DNA of 64,000 bases from Sphingomonas citricola. GTDB taxonomy: Bacteria > Pseudomonadota > Alphaproteobacteria > Sphingomonadales > Sphingomonadaceae. Where the stretch lies: contig NZ_JAHXZM010000002.1 of NCBI RefSeq assembly GCF_019429535.1, positions 558,001 through 622,000 on the forward strand, given 5' to 3'. A program made the position numbers and the translations under genes. The notes below the pieces were generated by a model. The model made no database searches, had not been told where the DNA came from, and saw nothing but the letters and a program-made list of their open reading frames with translations. This document shows, in pieces, positions 19,396-28,998 of this stretch. How positions within the stretch are numbered: the stretch's first letter is position 1; every line of letters begins with the position of its first letter.

Positions 19396-20952
19396 ATGGA
19401 GCATCCCGACAGTATCCTCATCGTCGATTTCGGCAGCCAGGTAACCCAGTTGATTGCGCGCCGCGTGCGCGAGGCGGGGGTCTACAGCGAGGTCGCGCCG
19501 TTCAATTCCGCCGCCGAGGCGTTCGAGCGGATGAAGCCCAAGGGGATCATCCTGTCGGGCGGGCCGTCGTCGGTCACGCTCGAGCACAGCCCGCGCGCGC
19601 CGCAAGCTTTTTTCGAGGCGGGGGTGCCGATCCTCGGCATCTGCTACGGCCAGCAGGTGATGAGCGCGCAACTGGGCGGCAACGTCATCGTCTCGGGCGA
19701 CGGCGGCGAGTTCGGGCACGCGATGCTCGACGTGAAGGCCGAATGCGCGCTGTTCGACGGACTGTGGGAGGTCGGCTCGCGCCACCAGGTGTGGATGAGC
19801 CACGGCGATAAGGTCGACGCGCTGCCGCCCGGCTTCACGCCGGTCGCGACGTCGGAAGGCGCGCCCTTCGCGATGGTCGCCGACGAGGAACGACGCTTCT
19901 ACGGCGTGCAATTCCATCCCGAGGTCGTTCACACCCCCGATGGTGCCAGGCTGATCGCCAATTTCGCGCGTCACGTCTGCGGTCTCGCCGGCGACTGGAC
20001 GATGGCGGAGTTCCGCGAAACGAAGATCGCCGAGATCCGCGAACAGGTCGGCGCGGGCCGCGTCATCTGTGGGCTGTCGGGCGGCGTCGACTCGGCGGTG
20101 GCGGCGGTGCTGATCCACGAGGCGATCGGCGATCAGCTCACCTGCGTGTTCGTCGACCACGGCCTGATGCGCTCGGGCGAGGCCGAGCAGGTCGTGTCGC
20201 TGTTCCGCGGCGCGTACAACATTCCGCTGGTCCACGTGAACGCCGAAGAGCTGTTCATGGGCGGGCTCGCCGGCGTCACCGACCCCGAGGCGAAGCGCAA
20301 GTTCATCGGCAAGACCTTCATCGAGGTGTTCGAGGACGAGGCGAAGAAGATCGGCGGCGCGGATTTTCTCGCGCAGGGCACGCTCTACCCCGACGTGATC
20401 GAGAGCGTCAGCTTCACCGGCGGCCCGTCGGTAACGATCAAGAGCCACCACAATGTCGGCGGCTTGCCCGAACGCATGAACATGAAGCTGGTCGAGCCGC
20501 TGCGCGAATTGTTCAAGGACGAGGTCCGCGCGCTCGGTCGCGAACTCGGGCTGCCCGAACATTTCGTGGGTCGCCACCCGTTCCCCGGACCCGGCCTCGC
20601 GATCCGCATCCCCGGCGAAGTGACCAAGGAACGCTGCGACATCCTGCGCAAGGCCGACGCGATCTACCTCGAGGAAATCCGCAACGCCGGGCTGTACGAT
20701 GCGATCTGGCAGGCGTTCGCGGTGCTGCTGCCGGTCCGCTCGGTCGGCGTGATGGGTGACGGGCGGACGTACGATTCGGTGTTGGCGCTGCGTGCGGTCA
20801 CCTCGACCGACGGCATGACCGCGCAGGCGTTTGAATTCCCGGGCGGCTTCCTGGCGCGCGTCTCGACGCGGATCGTCAACGAGGTACGCGGCGTCAACCG
20901 CGTCACCTACGATTACACCTCGAAGCCGCCGGGCACGATCGAGTGGGAGTAA
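19396..20952 (+). CDS. guaA: GMP synthase (glutamine-hydrolysing)
   Basis: Amination of XMP to GMP in purine synthesis. The 518 residues comprise a class I glutaminase domain (Cys in GICYGQQ, His in FHPEV), an ATP pyrophosphatase domain ([20 protein letters not shown]) and the C-terminal dimerisation domain ending KPPGTIEWE. The ATG at 19396 gives the family N-terminus [20 protein letters not shown]; a GTG at 19345 is less likely. The stop codon lies in an extended inverted repeat. Confidence 0.97.
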   Translation: MEHPDSILIVDFGSQVTQLIARRVREAGVYSEVAPFNSAAEAFERMKPKGIILSGGPSSVTLEHSPRAPQAFFEAGVPILGICYGQQVMSAQLGGNVIVSGDGGEFGHAMLDVKAECALFDGLWEVGSRHQVWMSHGDKVDALPPGFTPVATSEGAPFAMVADEERRFYGVQFHPEVVHTPDGARLIANFARHVCGLAGDWTMAEFRETKIAEIREQVGAGRVICGLSGGVDSAVAAVLIHEAIGDQLTCVFVDHGLMRSGEAEQVVSLFRGAYNIPLVHVNAEELFMGGLAGVTDPEAKRKFIGKTFIEVFEDEAKKIGGADFLAQGTLYPDVIESVSFTGGPSVTIKSHHNVGGLPERMNMKLVEPLRELFKDEVRALGRELGLPEHFVGRHPFPGPGLAIRIPGEVTKERCDILRKADAIYLEEIRNAGLYDAIWQAFAVLLPVRSVGVMGDGRTYDSVLALRAVTSTDGMTAQAFEFPGGFLARVSTRIVNEVRGVNRVTYDYTSKPPGTIEWE

Positions 20953-20997
20953 ATCGGATCACGCGAGCAGCCGGGGGCTGCTCGCCCGATTTACTCG
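20947..20997 (+). repeat. Inverted repeat spanning the guaA stop codon
   Basis: GAGTAAATCGG (20947-20957) is the exact reverse complement of CCGATTTACTC (20987-20997), and between them GAGCAGCC/GGCTGCTC (20965-20983) form an inner hairpin. The guaA TAA is in the left arm. Shares GTAAATCG/CGATTTAC with the rpsM repeat. No T-tail. Possible transcription end or mRNA 3'-end stabiliser. Confidence 0.58.
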
Positions 20998-21155
20998 GCT
21001 ACACAAGCGGCCGTGAGGGCGCTGGGGTAGCAGAAGGCCATCGCCACGCCCCGGTCTTCCGCGCGAACGACGGTGGTCGAAGCCAGCTCGGCGCATCGAC
21101 CCGATCTACCGCCGCTCCCCGACTGGGGCGGATAGCCCGGCAAGCCGTCGCGCTG

Positions 21156-21974
21156 ATGGCAGCGGTCGCGGTCCCGACATTCGCGACCGCGGCGACGCCG
21201 AATCCACCGGCATGGACGACTCCGACGGCGCCGTACCACCTCGTCGGCCCGATCTGGTACGTCGGCACGCAGGGCCTGGCGGCCTATCTCGTCAGGACAC
21301 GCGACGGGGCGATCCTGCTCGATGCCACGATGGCGGAGAATGTGGCGGCGGTGACGCGCAACATCCGCGCTACCGGCGTCCCGCTCCACCGTGTGAAACT
21401 GCTGCTCGTCAGCCACGCGCACTTCGATCACGCGGGGGGCGACGCAGCGATGGTGCATGCGACGGGGGCGGCGGTCGTCGCGGGCGCCGGGGACGTGGCC
21501 GCGCTCGAAAGCGGCATTCCACCCGGTGAGACGAGCTACGGTGTCATCCGCTTTCCGCCGGTCAGGGTGGCGCGTGCGGTTCGCGACGGCGACCGCGTGA
21601 CGCTCGGCGGCACGACGCTGACCGCGATCGCGACGCCGGGACATACGCCGGGTTGCACGAGCTGGACGATGCGCGTGGTCGATCACGGCCGCCCGCTCCG
21701 GGTGATCTTTCCGTGCAGCGTGTCGGTCGCAGGCAACCGATTGATCGGCAACCGGCGCTACCCGACGATCGTCGCCGATCTGCGCACCAGCATCGCCCGG
21801 CTGGCGCGCGAGCCCGCCGACGTGGTGTTGCCGTTCCATCCCGAACAAGCCGACGTGCGCGCCCGTGCCGCGGAGCATCGCCTGATCGCGCCGTCCCTGC
21901 TCCCCGCGCTGATGCGGACGGCCGGCGAAGATTTCGAGCGCGAACTGACGCGCCAGCGGGAGGAAGCACGGTGA
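21156..21974 (+). CDS. Subclass B3-type metallo-beta-lactamase
   Basis: Probable periplasmic zinc hydrolase of beta-lactams. From the ATG at 21156 the product is 272 residues. Zinc ligands expected for B3 enzymes are visible: H87, H89, D91, H92 in HAHFDHAGG, H163 in ATPGHTPGCTSW and H228 in LPFHPEQ; the position occupied by Cys in B1/B2 is Ser (FPCSVSVAGNR). The N-terminus has a short hydrophobic stretch ending in an Ala-rich cleavage-like site, but lacks the usual positive residues. These occur just upstream (RLGRIARQ) with no ATG, GTG or TTG, so the true start is uncertain. Stop overlaps the next start (GTGA). Confidence 0.85.
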   Translation: MAAVAVPTFATAATPNPPAWTTPTAPYHLVGPIWYVGTQGLAAYLVRTRDGAILLDATMAENVAAVTRNIRATGVPLHRVKLLLVSHAHFDHAGGDAAMVHATGAAVVAGAGDVAALESGIPPGETSYGVIRFPPVRVARAVRDGDRVTLGGTTLTAIATPGHTPGCTSWTMRVVDHGRPLRVIFPCSVSVAGNRLIGNRRYPTIVADLRTSIARLAREPADVVLPFHPEQADVRARAAEHRLIAPSLLPALMRTAGEDFERELTRQREEAR

Positions 21975-22324
21975 CCGACGCTGTTACGATGTACGGCATC
22001 CCCAATTGCGACACGATCAAGAAGGCGCGGGGATGGCTGGGCGAGCATGGAATCGCGTTCACCTTTCACGATTACCGAAAGGACGGTCTCGACCGGGCGC
22101 TTCTCGACGCGCTGATTGACCGGGTCGGTTGGGAAGTGCTGCTCAACCGCGCCGGCACGACGTTCCGCAAGCTGCCCGAGGCGGATCGTACCGAGCTGAA
22201 CCGTGAACGCGCCACCGCACTGATGCTCGCGCAACCCGGCATGATCAAGCGTCCGGTGTTGATCGCTGGCGACCGGATCGAAGTCGGCTTCAAGCCCGAT
22301 CGTTACGCCGCATTGTTCCCCTGA
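21971..22324 (+). CDS. ArsC/Spx-like protein (YffB type)
   Basis: Thioredoxin-fold protein related to arsenate reductase. The 117 residues start (GTG) MTDAVTMYGIPNCDTIKKAR with one active-site-type Cys at position 13, and contain LLNRAGTTFRKLP and the cis-Pro motif IKRPVL. This is the YffB/Spx-like branch rather than the ArsC branch present at 33729. It overlaps the metallo-beta-lactamase stop by four bases. The substrate is unknown. Confidence 0.85.
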   Translation: MTDAVTMYGIPNCDTIKKARGWLGEHGIAFTFHDYRKDGLDRALLDALIDRVGWEVLLNRAGTTFRKLPEADRTELNRERATALMLAQPGMIKRPVLIAGDRIEVGFKPDRYAALFP

Positions 22325-22373
22325 TTGCATCGCTCGCTTGGTCGTCGCAGGATGCGAGATGGGGGAGGGGACG

Positions 22374-22811
22374 ATGATGAATGACCGATCAAGCCGCGCG
22401 CCGACGTGGTTTCGCATCGTCTCGGTCGTGCTGCTGCTCTGGGCCATCGCGGGCTGCTACGCCTGCGCGCAGCAATTCCGGCTCGGTGCCGACGCGATGG
22501 GGTCCGCGAGTTCATACGATCGCGCGCTCTATGCCTCGCTGCCGGTGTGGTACAATGCAGTCTATGCCGTGGCGGTCGGTTGCGGATTGCTCGGCGCGGT
22601 CGCGCTGCTCGCGCGATCGGTTTTGGCGATCCCGCTCACCACCCTGTCACTGATCGGCGTCCTGCTCCAGTTCGGCTGGCTGTTCGCGACCAGCGACATC
22701 GTCGCGGCGAAAGGCGCGTGGACCGCGATCTTCCCGTTGGTGATCGTCGCGGTCGCCGGGCTGTCGGTGTTGCTCGCCCGTCATGCCCGATCACGCGGCT
22801 GGATCGCGTAA
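22374..22811 (+). CDS. Integral membrane protein of unknown function
   Basis: A 145-residue protein with about four hydrophobic helices ([80 protein letters not shown]). GGGGGAGGGG upstream serves as a strong ribosome binding site; ATG codons at 22374 and 22377 are both possible. The layout resembles small uncharacterised sphingomonad membrane proteins; I do not recognise a named family. Lies between the ArsC-like gene and panB on the same strand. Confidence 0.75.
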   Translation: MMNDRSSRAPTWFRIVSVVLLLWAIAGCYACAQQFRLGADAMGSASSYDRALYASLPVWYNAVYAVAVGCGLLGAVALLARSVLAIPLTTLSLIGVLLQFGWLFATSDIVAAKGAWTAIFPLVIVAVAGLSVLLARHARSRGWIA

Positions 22812-22833
22812 CCGCACCCGCGTAAGGAGAGCC

Positions 22834-23712
22834 ATGTCCACCACCTTCACGATCGACACCTCGACCAGCCGCGCGACCCCGGTGTCCGCGCCGATGAAGC
22901 GGCTGACCGTGCCCGCACTGCGCGCGCGCAAGGCAGCGATCGCGGCAGGTAAGGGCAAGCCGCTCGTCATGCTGACCGCGTACACCGTGCGGATGGCGCA
23001 ATTGCTCGATCCGCACTGCGACATGCTCCTGGTCGGCGACAGTCTGGGTCAGGTGATCTACGGTTTGCCGTCGACCGTCCCGGTCACGCTCGCGATGATG
23101 GCGGCGCACGGCGCGGCGGTGGTGCGCGGCAGCTATCACGCGGTGGTCGTCATCGACATGCCGTTCGGCAGTTACGAAGCCTCGCCGCAGCAGGCGTTCG
23201 AGAGCGCGGCGTATTTGCTGAAGGAAACGGGCGCCGCCGCGGTCAAGCTGGAAGGGGGAGCGGCGATGGCGCCGACCGTCGCCTTCCTGTCGGAGCGCGG
23301 CATTCCCGTCGTCGGGCACGTCGGGCTGACGCCGCAGGCGGTCAATGCGCTCGGCGGCTACGGCGCACGCGGACGATCGGAGGCGGAAGCGCAGAAGATC
23401 GTCTCCGACGCGGAGAGCATCGCTGCGGCGGGTGCGTTCGCCGTCGTGATCGAGGGCGTGGTCGAGACGATCGCGCAGGCGATCACGCGCAGCATCGCGG
23501 TGCCGACGATCGGCATCGGCGCCTCCGCCGATTGCGACGGGCAGGTGCTCGTCGCGGAAGACATGCTGGGCCTGTTCGAGCGCACGCCCCGCTTCGTCAA
23601 ACGCTACGGTGATCTGGCGGGTTACGTGTCGGAACGCGTCGAAAGCTATGCCGCGGAGGTTCGCACGCGTGCCTTCCCGACGGCGGAGCAGGTCTACGCC
23701 CCCAAGGGGTGA
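22834..23712 (+). CDS. panB: 3-methyl-2-oxobutanoate hydroxymethyltransferase
   Basis: First committed enzyme of pantothenate synthesis: adds a hydroxymethyl group from methylene-tetrahydrofolate to ketoisovalerate. The 292 residues contain [37 protein letters not shown] (metal-binding Asp), [23 protein letters not shown] and [15 protein letters not shown]. It has about 25 extra N-terminal residues before [23 protein letters not shown] precedes the ATG at 22834. Confidence 0.96.
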   Translation: MSTTFTIDTSTSRATPVSAPMKRLTVPALRARKAAIAAGKGKPLVMLTAYTVRMAQLLDPHCDMLLVGDSLGQVIYGLPSTVPVTLAMMAAHGAAVVRGSYHAVVVIDMPFGSYEASPQQAFESAAYLLKETGAAAVKLEGGAAMAPTVAFLSERGIPVVGHVGLTPQAVNALGGYGARGRSEAEAQKIVSDAESIAAAGAFAVVIEGVVETIAQAITRSIAVPTIGIGASADCDGQVLVAEDMLGLFERTPRFVKRYGDLAGYVSERVESYAAEVRTRAFPTAEQVYAPKG

Positions 23713-23785
23713 GGCGCGCGGCCCTTTTGTTTCGCCCGGTGACCGGCTAAGGCGCGGCGACTTTTTTGAGCATGTGGAGCAAGAC

Positions 23786-24496
23786 GTGGCCCTGACGCCG
23801 CAGAATAACGAGGCGTTCCTGCGCGAGGTCGACGAGGAATATCGTCGCGAGCAGATGATCGGGTTGTGGCAGCGCTACGGCCGCCTGATCGTGATCGGGG
23901 TCGTCGCCCTGCTCGTCGCTTTCGCGGGCTATCTGTTCTGGCAACACCGCGAGCGTGCAGCGGCGGAGAAAGAGGGTGAGACGCTCCAGACCGCCTACGA
24001 CTATCTTGGCGCCAACGATTTCAAGGGCGCGGCCAAGCCGCTCGCCGAACTCGCGCAGTCGAAGCGCGATGGATACCGGACGCTCGCCTTGTTTTCGCAG
24101 GGCGACGTGCTGCTTGCCAAGAACGATCTGAAGGGCGCCGCGGCCAAGTTCGCCGGCGTCGCGAACGATGCGAGCATCGCCAAGCCGTTCCGCGACCTCG
24201 CGCTGATCCGCCAGACCGCGGCCGAGTATGACACGCTCAAGCCCGACGTCGTGATCCAGCGGCTGAGCCCGCTGGCGGTGCAGGGCAATGCGTACATGGG
24301 AAGCGCCGGCGAGATGGTTGGCGCGGCGTATCTGGCACAGGGCAAGCGCGACCTGGCGGGGCAGACGTTCGCCCGGATCGCCCGCGACACGACCGCGCCC
24401 GCATCGCTGCGTCAACGTGCGGTTCAGATGGCGGGTGTATTGGGAATCGACGCACTGCCGCAGGATGTCGCGGCCAGCAGGGGCATGACGGAATGA
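23786..24496 (+). CDS. YfgM-like membrane-anchored TPR protein
   Basis: Probable inner-membrane protein with a periplasmic tetratricopeptide-like domain; E. coli YfgM associates with the Sec translocon and chaperones. The 236 residues start (GTG) at 23786, giving VALTPQNNEAFLREVDEEYR, then one transmembrane helix (YGRLIVIGVVALLVAFAGYL, about residues 28-47) and a helical domain with Ala/Leu repeats. The longer frame to 23609 lies within panB and is rejected. The order yfgM-bamB-der is conserved in proteobacteria. Its stop overlaps bamB by four bases (ATGA). Confidence 0.87.
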   Translation: MALTPQNNEAFLREVDEEYRREQMIGLWQRYGRLIVIGVVALLVAFAGYLFWQHRERAAAEKEGETLQTAYDYLGANDFKGAAKPLAELAQSKRDGYRTLALFSQGDVLLAKNDLKGAAAKFAGVANDASIAKPFRDLALIRQTAAEYDTLKPDVVIQRLSPLAVQGNAYMGSAGEMVGAAYLAQGKRDLAGQTFARIARDTTAPASLRQRAVQMAGVLGIDALPQDVAASRGMTE

Positions 24497-25830
24497 AGGT
24501 TGGCAAGGCGGCGCGGATCGCGCTTGGCCCCGTTGCGCTGAGCATCGCGCTGACGCTGGGCGGCTGCGGCGTGTTCAAGAGCGCGCCGAAGAAGACGCCG
24601 ACGGTCGGCAACCGCGTATCGATCCTCGCGGGCGAGAACCGCGCCGAGATCGACCCCTCGCTCGCCAGCGTGCAGGTGTTGCTGCCGACGCCGGACGTGA
24701 ACACCGACTGGTCGCAGTCGGGCGGCAGCGCAGACAAGTCGATGGGGCATCTGGCACTCGCCGCCTCGCCGACGCGCGCGTGGACCGCGCAGATCGACGG
24801 CGGCAGCAACCGGCAGCGCCTAGGTGCGGCGCCGGTCGTGGCCGAGAACAGGCTGTTCGTCGTCGACGTCGACGCGACGCTGCACGCCTTTGCCGCCGAC
24901 ACCGGCGCCAAGCTGTGGACTGCCGCGGTTCCCGAGGGCGACAACAACCGTTCGGCACGTTTCGGCGGCGGGGCGAGCTACGACGACGGGAAGGTGTTCG
25001 CGACCGACGGGCTGGGCGACGTGGTCGCGTTCAACGCGGCCGATGGCAAGCAGCTGTGGCGTGCGAAGCCGGGCGGCCCGCTGCGCGGCGCGCCGACGAT
25101 CGCGAACGGCCAGGTCTACGTGCTGAGCCAGGACAATCAGATCTTCGCGCTCGATCAGGCCGACGGCAAGGTGGTGTGGACGCAGAGCGCCAGCCTAGAA
25201 ACGCAGGGGCTGTTCGGCGTCGCCGCGCCCGCGGTCAGTTCGGGCACGATCGTCGCGGGCTTCTCCTCGGGCGAACTGAACGCCTATCGTTACGAGAACG
25301 GCCGCAACCTGTGGCAGGACGCGCTGTCGCGCACCGCGATCTCGACCTCGGTGTCGAGCTTGGCCGACATCAACGCCGACGCGGTGATCGAGGACGGTCG
25401 CGTCTATGCGATCGGAGAGGGCGGGCGCATGGTGTCGCTCGATCTCGGCACCGGGCAGCGGTTGTGGGAACAGAACTTCGCGGGCATCTCGACGCCGTGG
25501 CTCGCGGGCGAATGGCTGTTCGTCGTCACCGACGACGCACGGGTCGTCAGCCTGTCGCGCGCCAACGGCAAGGTGCGCTGGATCGGACAGCTCCCCGCAT
25601 TCAAGAACGAGAAGAAGCGCGAGAACGCTTACACTTGGTTCGGCCCGGTGCTGGCGGGCGAGCGGTTGTGGCTGACCAATTCGCGCGGGCAATTGGTCGC
25701 GGTATCGCCGGCGGACGGCAGCCAGCAGGCGACGATCGAGGCGGGCAACGCCTTCTCGCTGCCGCCGATCGTCGCGAACAAGACGCTCTACGTGCTCGAC
25801 GACAAGGGGCAGCTCTCCGCCTACCGCTGA
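24493..25830 (+). CDS. bamB: Outer membrane assembly lipoprotein BamB
   Basis: Beta-propeller lipoprotein of the BAM complex that folds outer-membrane proteins. The 445 residues begin with a lipoprotein signal (lipobox LGGC, Cys25) and contain several PQQ-like blades with the motif D-x-A-D-G-K-x-x-W (AFNAADGKQLWRA, ALDQADGKVVWTQ, SLDLGTGQRLWEQ, SLSRANGKVRWIG). Length and gene order (before der) fit BamB. No quinoprotein dehydrogenase features are seen. Confidence 0.92.
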   Translation: MKVGKAARIALGPVALSIALTLGGCGVFKSAPKKTPTVGNRVSILAGENRAEIDPSLASVQVLLPTPDVNTDWSQSGGSADKSMGHLALAASPTRAWTAQIDGGSNRQRLGAAPVVAENRLFVVDVDATLHAFAADTGAKLWTAAVPEGDNNRSARFGGGASYDDGKVFATDGLGDVVAFNAADGKQLWRAKPGGPLRGAPTIANGQVYVLSQDNQIFALDQADGKVVWTQSASLETQGLFGVAAPAVSSGTIVAGFSSGELNAYRYENGRNLWQDALSRTAISTSVSSLADINADAVIEDGRVYAIGEGGRMVSLDLGTGQRLWEQNFAGISTPWLAGEWLFVVTDDARVVSLSRANGKVRWIGQLPAFKNEKKRENAYTWFGPVLAGERLWLTNSRGQLVAVSPADGSQQATIEAGNAFSLPPIVANKTLYVLDDKGQLSAYR

Positions 25831-25907
25831 GCGCCTTTAGCCGACCGACTGGGAACGGTCCGAGGTGAGGTGACGGGAACGGCATGATGCGCTAGGTGCG
25901 GCGCATC

Positions 25908-27275
25908 ATGTCCCGTTTACCTGTGGTCGCGATTGTCGGCCGTCCCAACGTCGGCAAGTCGACGCTGTTCAACCGCCTTGTCGGCAAGAAGCTCGCGCTG
26001 GTCGATGATCGTCCAGGCGTGACGCGCGACCGGCGTGAGGGTGAGGCGCATCTCCTTGGCCTCGATTTCCGCATCATCGATACCGCCGGCTACGAGGACG
26101 AGGATCTCGATACGCTGCCCGGCCGGATGCGGCGCCAGACGCAGGCTGCGGTCGACAGCGCCGACGTCGCGCTGTTCCTGTTCGATGCGCGCGCCGGGGT
26201 GATCCCGCTCGACGAAGAGATTGCGCGCTGGCTGCGCAGTTCGTCGACGCCGATCGTGCTCGTCGCCAACAAGGCCGAGGGGCGTAGCGGCGAGCAGGGC
26301 GTGCTCGAATCGCTCTCGCTCGGCTTCGGCGATCCGGTGCAGCTCTCGGCCGAACATGGCGAGGGGATCGCCGATCTGTTCGAAGCCCTGCTGCCGCACA
26401 TTGAGCGCGACGACGACACGTTCGAGCAGGAGGAAGAGGACGAAAGCCCCGACGCGCCGCTCAAGCTCGCGATCGTCGGGCGCCCCAACGCCGGCAAGTC
26501 GACACTGGTCAACCGGATGCTCGGCGAGGACCGGATGATCACCGGCCCCGAAGCCGGGATCACGCGCGATTCGATCGCGGTCGATTGGGAATGGCTCGGC
26601 AGCCCGATGGGCCCGCGCCAGGTGCGGCTGATCGACACCGCGGGGATGCGCAAGCGCGCCAAGGTGCAGGACAAGCTGGAGAAGCTGTCGGTCGCCGATG
26701 CGCTCCACGCGGTCGATTTCGCCGAGGTCGTGGTGTTGTTGCTCGATGCGACGCTGGGGCTCGAATCGCAGGATCTGCGCATCGCCGACCGCGTACTGGA
26801 AGAAGGCCGCGCACTCGTCATCGCACTCAACAAATGGGACGTATCCGAGGAGCCGTCGAAGACCTTCAACGGCGTCAAGGCGGCGCTGGAGGAAGGGCTG
26901 GCGCAGGTAAAGGGTGTGCCCTTGCTGACCGTGTCGGCGGCAACGGGGAAGGGGATCGACCAGTTGATCGCCGCCGCGTTCGAGACCCGCGACGCCTGGT
27001 CGCGCCGTGTCGGCACCGGCGAGCTCAACCGCTGGTTCGAGCGAGCGGTCGAGGCGAACCCCCCGCCCGCGCCTGGCGGCAAGCGCATCAAGCTGCGCTA
27101 CATCACGCAAGCGAAAACGCGGCCGCCGGGCTTCGTCCTGTTCGGCACGCGCGTCGACCAATTGCCGATGAGCTACCAGCGCTACCTGATCAACGGCATT
27201 CGCCGCGAACTGGGCTTCGGTGCGGTGCCCGTGCGCCTCACGTTGCGTGCACCCAAGAACCCGTTCGACAGCTGA
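25908..27275 (+). CDS. der: Ribosome biogenesis GTPase Der
   Basis: Essential GTPase for 50S maturation. The 455 residues contain two successive G domains: GRPNVGKS at residues 11-18 with DTAGYEDEDLD, and a second GRPNAGKSTLVNRMLGED with DTAGMRKR, separated by an acidic linker (DDDTFEQEEEDESPD), and the C-terminal KH-like domain ending VRLTLRAPKNPFDS. A GTG at 25896 could add four residues; the ATG at 25908 matches the family. Confidence 0.97.
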   Translation: MSRLPVVAIVGRPNVGKSTLFNRLVGKKLALVDDRPGVTRDRREGEAHLLGLDFRIIDTAGYEDEDLDTLPGRMRRQTQAAVDSADVALFLFDARAGVIPLDEEIARWLRSSSTPIVLVANKAEGRSGEQGVLESLSLGFGDPVQLSAEHGEGIADLFEALLPHIERDDDTFEQEEEDESPDAPLKLAIVGRPNAGKSTLVNRMLGEDRMITGPEAGITRDSIAVDWEWLGSPMGPRQVRLIDTAGMRKRAKVQDKLEKLSVADALHAVDFAEVVVLLLDATLGLESQDLRIADRVLEEGRALVIALNKWDVSEEPSKTFNGVKAALEEGLAQVKGVPLLTVSAATGKGIDQLIAAAFETRDAWSRRVGTGELNRWFERAVEANPPPAPGGKRIKLRYITQAKTRPPGFVLFGTRVDQLPMSYQRYLINGIRRELGFGAVPVRLTLRAPKNPFDS

Positions 27276-27374
27276 CCCAATTGTAGGAAAGCCCGCCCTC
27301 TTCCTTACCGTCCGTTTACCCTCGGGCGGCTAACGTCGGCGTACGACTGTTCTAGAGTGCGAGGGAGGCGGTTA

Positions 27375-27785
27375 GTGTCGTTCGAAGGAGGAGTGCTGGT
27401 CGACCGCGTCGCGCTGGCGCGCGCGCGGGCCGAACTGGGCGGTGATTTTGCGCGTATCCTCGGCTATTTCCGCGAGGATGGGATCAAGTCGCTCGACGCG
27501 ATCGAGGCGGCGTCGCGCGATGGGAATGCGGCGGCGCTGGTGCTGCCCGCGCACACGCTGAAGGGCGAGGCGAGCCAATTCGGCGCGACGCCGCTCGCCG
27601 CGCTGGCGGAGAAGCTTGAAACGCTCGCGCGCGAGTGCGTTGAACTGCATACCAGCCCAGTTGCGGGGGTGTCCGACGTGCTCGCGCTGCGTCCGCTGTT
27701 CGAGGCAACGATCAACCTGCTGGAGCGCGAGGCGGCGGCGACCCCGCTGCGCCGCGGCGGCGGCTTCGGTCGCCGCGTCGGCTAA
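27375..27785 (+). CDS. Orphan Hpt (histidine phosphotransfer) protein
   Basis: A 136-residue protein with the HPt signature AHTLKGEASQFGATPLAALAEKLE around His60, the predicted phosphorylated residue. Such proteins relay phosphate between hybrid sensor kinases and response regulators. No kinase or regulator gene is adjacent. The GTG at 27375 is preferred (GAGGGAGGCGGTTA upstream); GTG codons at 27357 and 27393 are alternatives. Its last four bases overlap the convergent DUF418 gene. Its C-terminus is Arg/Gly rich. Confidence 0.82.
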   Translation: MSFEGGVLVDRVALARARAELGGDFARILGYFREDGIKSLDAIEAASRDGNAAALVLPAHTLKGEASQFGATPLAALAEKLETLARECVELHTSPVAGVSDVLALRPLFEATINLLEREAAATPLRRGGGFGRRVG

Positions 27786-28993
27786 CGCCGAAGCGCAGCC
27801 GGCCGCCCGCGGACTACGCTGCGCCACAGCCACTCGAGCGGACCGTAGCGATAGCGCGCGAGCCACGCGGGCGACCAGACGAGCATGATCGCCCACACCA
27901 GCGGCACGATCGCGTAGAGCCACGTGCGACCGATCACGCCGAACAGGCCGAGGCCCCACCCGGCGAAGACCAGATCCATCAGCAAAGTGGTGCCGAGATA
28001 ATTGCTGAACGCCATCCGCCCAGCGGCGCCGATCCGCGTCGACAGCGCTCCATCGGGACGAAGCAGCAGGATCACGAGCGCGGCATAACCGACGTAGCCG
28101 ATCGTCCGGAACGGCTCGCTCACCACCAGTGAACCCAGATATACGTAACGCTGGTCGAAGCCGGTTGCCATCGTGTGCGAGCCGATCGCGGCATAACCGA
28201 TCAGCGAGAGCGGCACGCAGACGAGGGCGACCCGCGCATAGGCATGGCGAGACCATTCGCCCGTCACGAAGCCCGTGCGAAGTGCCGCCATGCCAAGTAG
28301 CATCGCGCCCAGCGTCTCCGCCCCGCCGATGGGGAGGAAGGTGAGGGGATCGAGCGCGTGGTTCCACCGCCACGCCGCGGCCGCGCCGAAACTACCGCGC
28401 ATCGCGGCGATCTGCTCGAGCAGTTCGGCGCGCGGCGGCACACCGAAGGCGCTGGCGAACCCTTTCCACAACGCGACGTCGCCGGCGGTGGCACGCGCCG
28501 CCGCGGCGAACAGGGCGCTGGCAGTCGCCGCATTTAAGAGAAGCGCGACGACGAGCAGGGCGAGCGACAGCAGCACCAGCGTGCGCGTGCTCTGCCGGCC
28601 GAAGAACAGCGCAAGCACCCCGACCAGCGCGTAATGCGCCAGAATGTCACCCCACCAGAACAGGTAGAGGTGAATGCAGCCGAAGACGAACAGCCAGAAC
28701 ATTCGTCGCAGGTGCAGCTCAGCACCATTCTCACCTGCCGCGTCGGCGCGCTCGATCACCAGCAGCATCGATGCGCCGAACAGGAACGAGAACAGGCCGC
28801 GGAAACGCCCCTCGACGAAAACGAAGTTGAGGAACCACGCGGTCTTTTCGGGCAACTCCGATCCACCCCAGGCGAGCGGGGAGAAATACGCCGCCTCGGG
28901 CAGGCCGAACGCGACGATGTTGGCGAGCAGGATGCCCATCACCGCGACCCCGCGGATGACGTCGAGCGATGGGAAACGCGGGGTCGCCTCCAC
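27782..28993 (-). CDS. DUF418 family membrane protein (YeiB-like)
   Basis: A 403-residue multi-helix inner-membrane protein. It starts MEATPRFPSLDVIRGVAVMG, the N-terminal motif (R-x-x-x-L-D-x-x-R-G-x-A-x-x-G) of the YeiB/DUF418 family, has about ten hydrophobic helices and ends with the DUF418 part (MAFSNYLGTTLLMDLVFAGW, GPLEWLWRSVVRGRPAALRR). Function in the family is not established. It begins 5 bases after the enoyl-CoA hydratase stop, so probably one operon with that gene and purL. Its 3' end overlaps the Hpt gene by four bases. Confidence 0.88.
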   Translation of the reverse strand: MEATPRFPSLDVIRGVAVMGILLANIVAFGLPEAAYFSPLAWGGSELPEKTAWFLNFVFVEGRFRGLFSFLFGASMLLVIERADAAGENGAELHLRRMFWLFVFGCIHLYLFWWGDILAHYALVGVLALFFGRQSTRTLVLLSLALLVVALLLNAATASALFAAAARATAGDVALWKGFASAFGVPPRAELLEQIAAMRGSFGAAAAWRWNHALDPLTFLPIGGAETLGAMLLGMAALRTGFVTGEWSRHAYARVALVCVPLSLIGYAAIGSHTMATGFDQRYVYLGSLVVSEPFRTIGYVGYAALVILLLRPDGALSTRIGAAGRMAFSNYLGTTLLMDLVFAGWGLGLFGVIGRTWLYAIVPLVWAIMLVWSPAWLARYRYGPLEWLWRSVVRGRPAALRR

Positions 28994-28998
28994 GCGCG

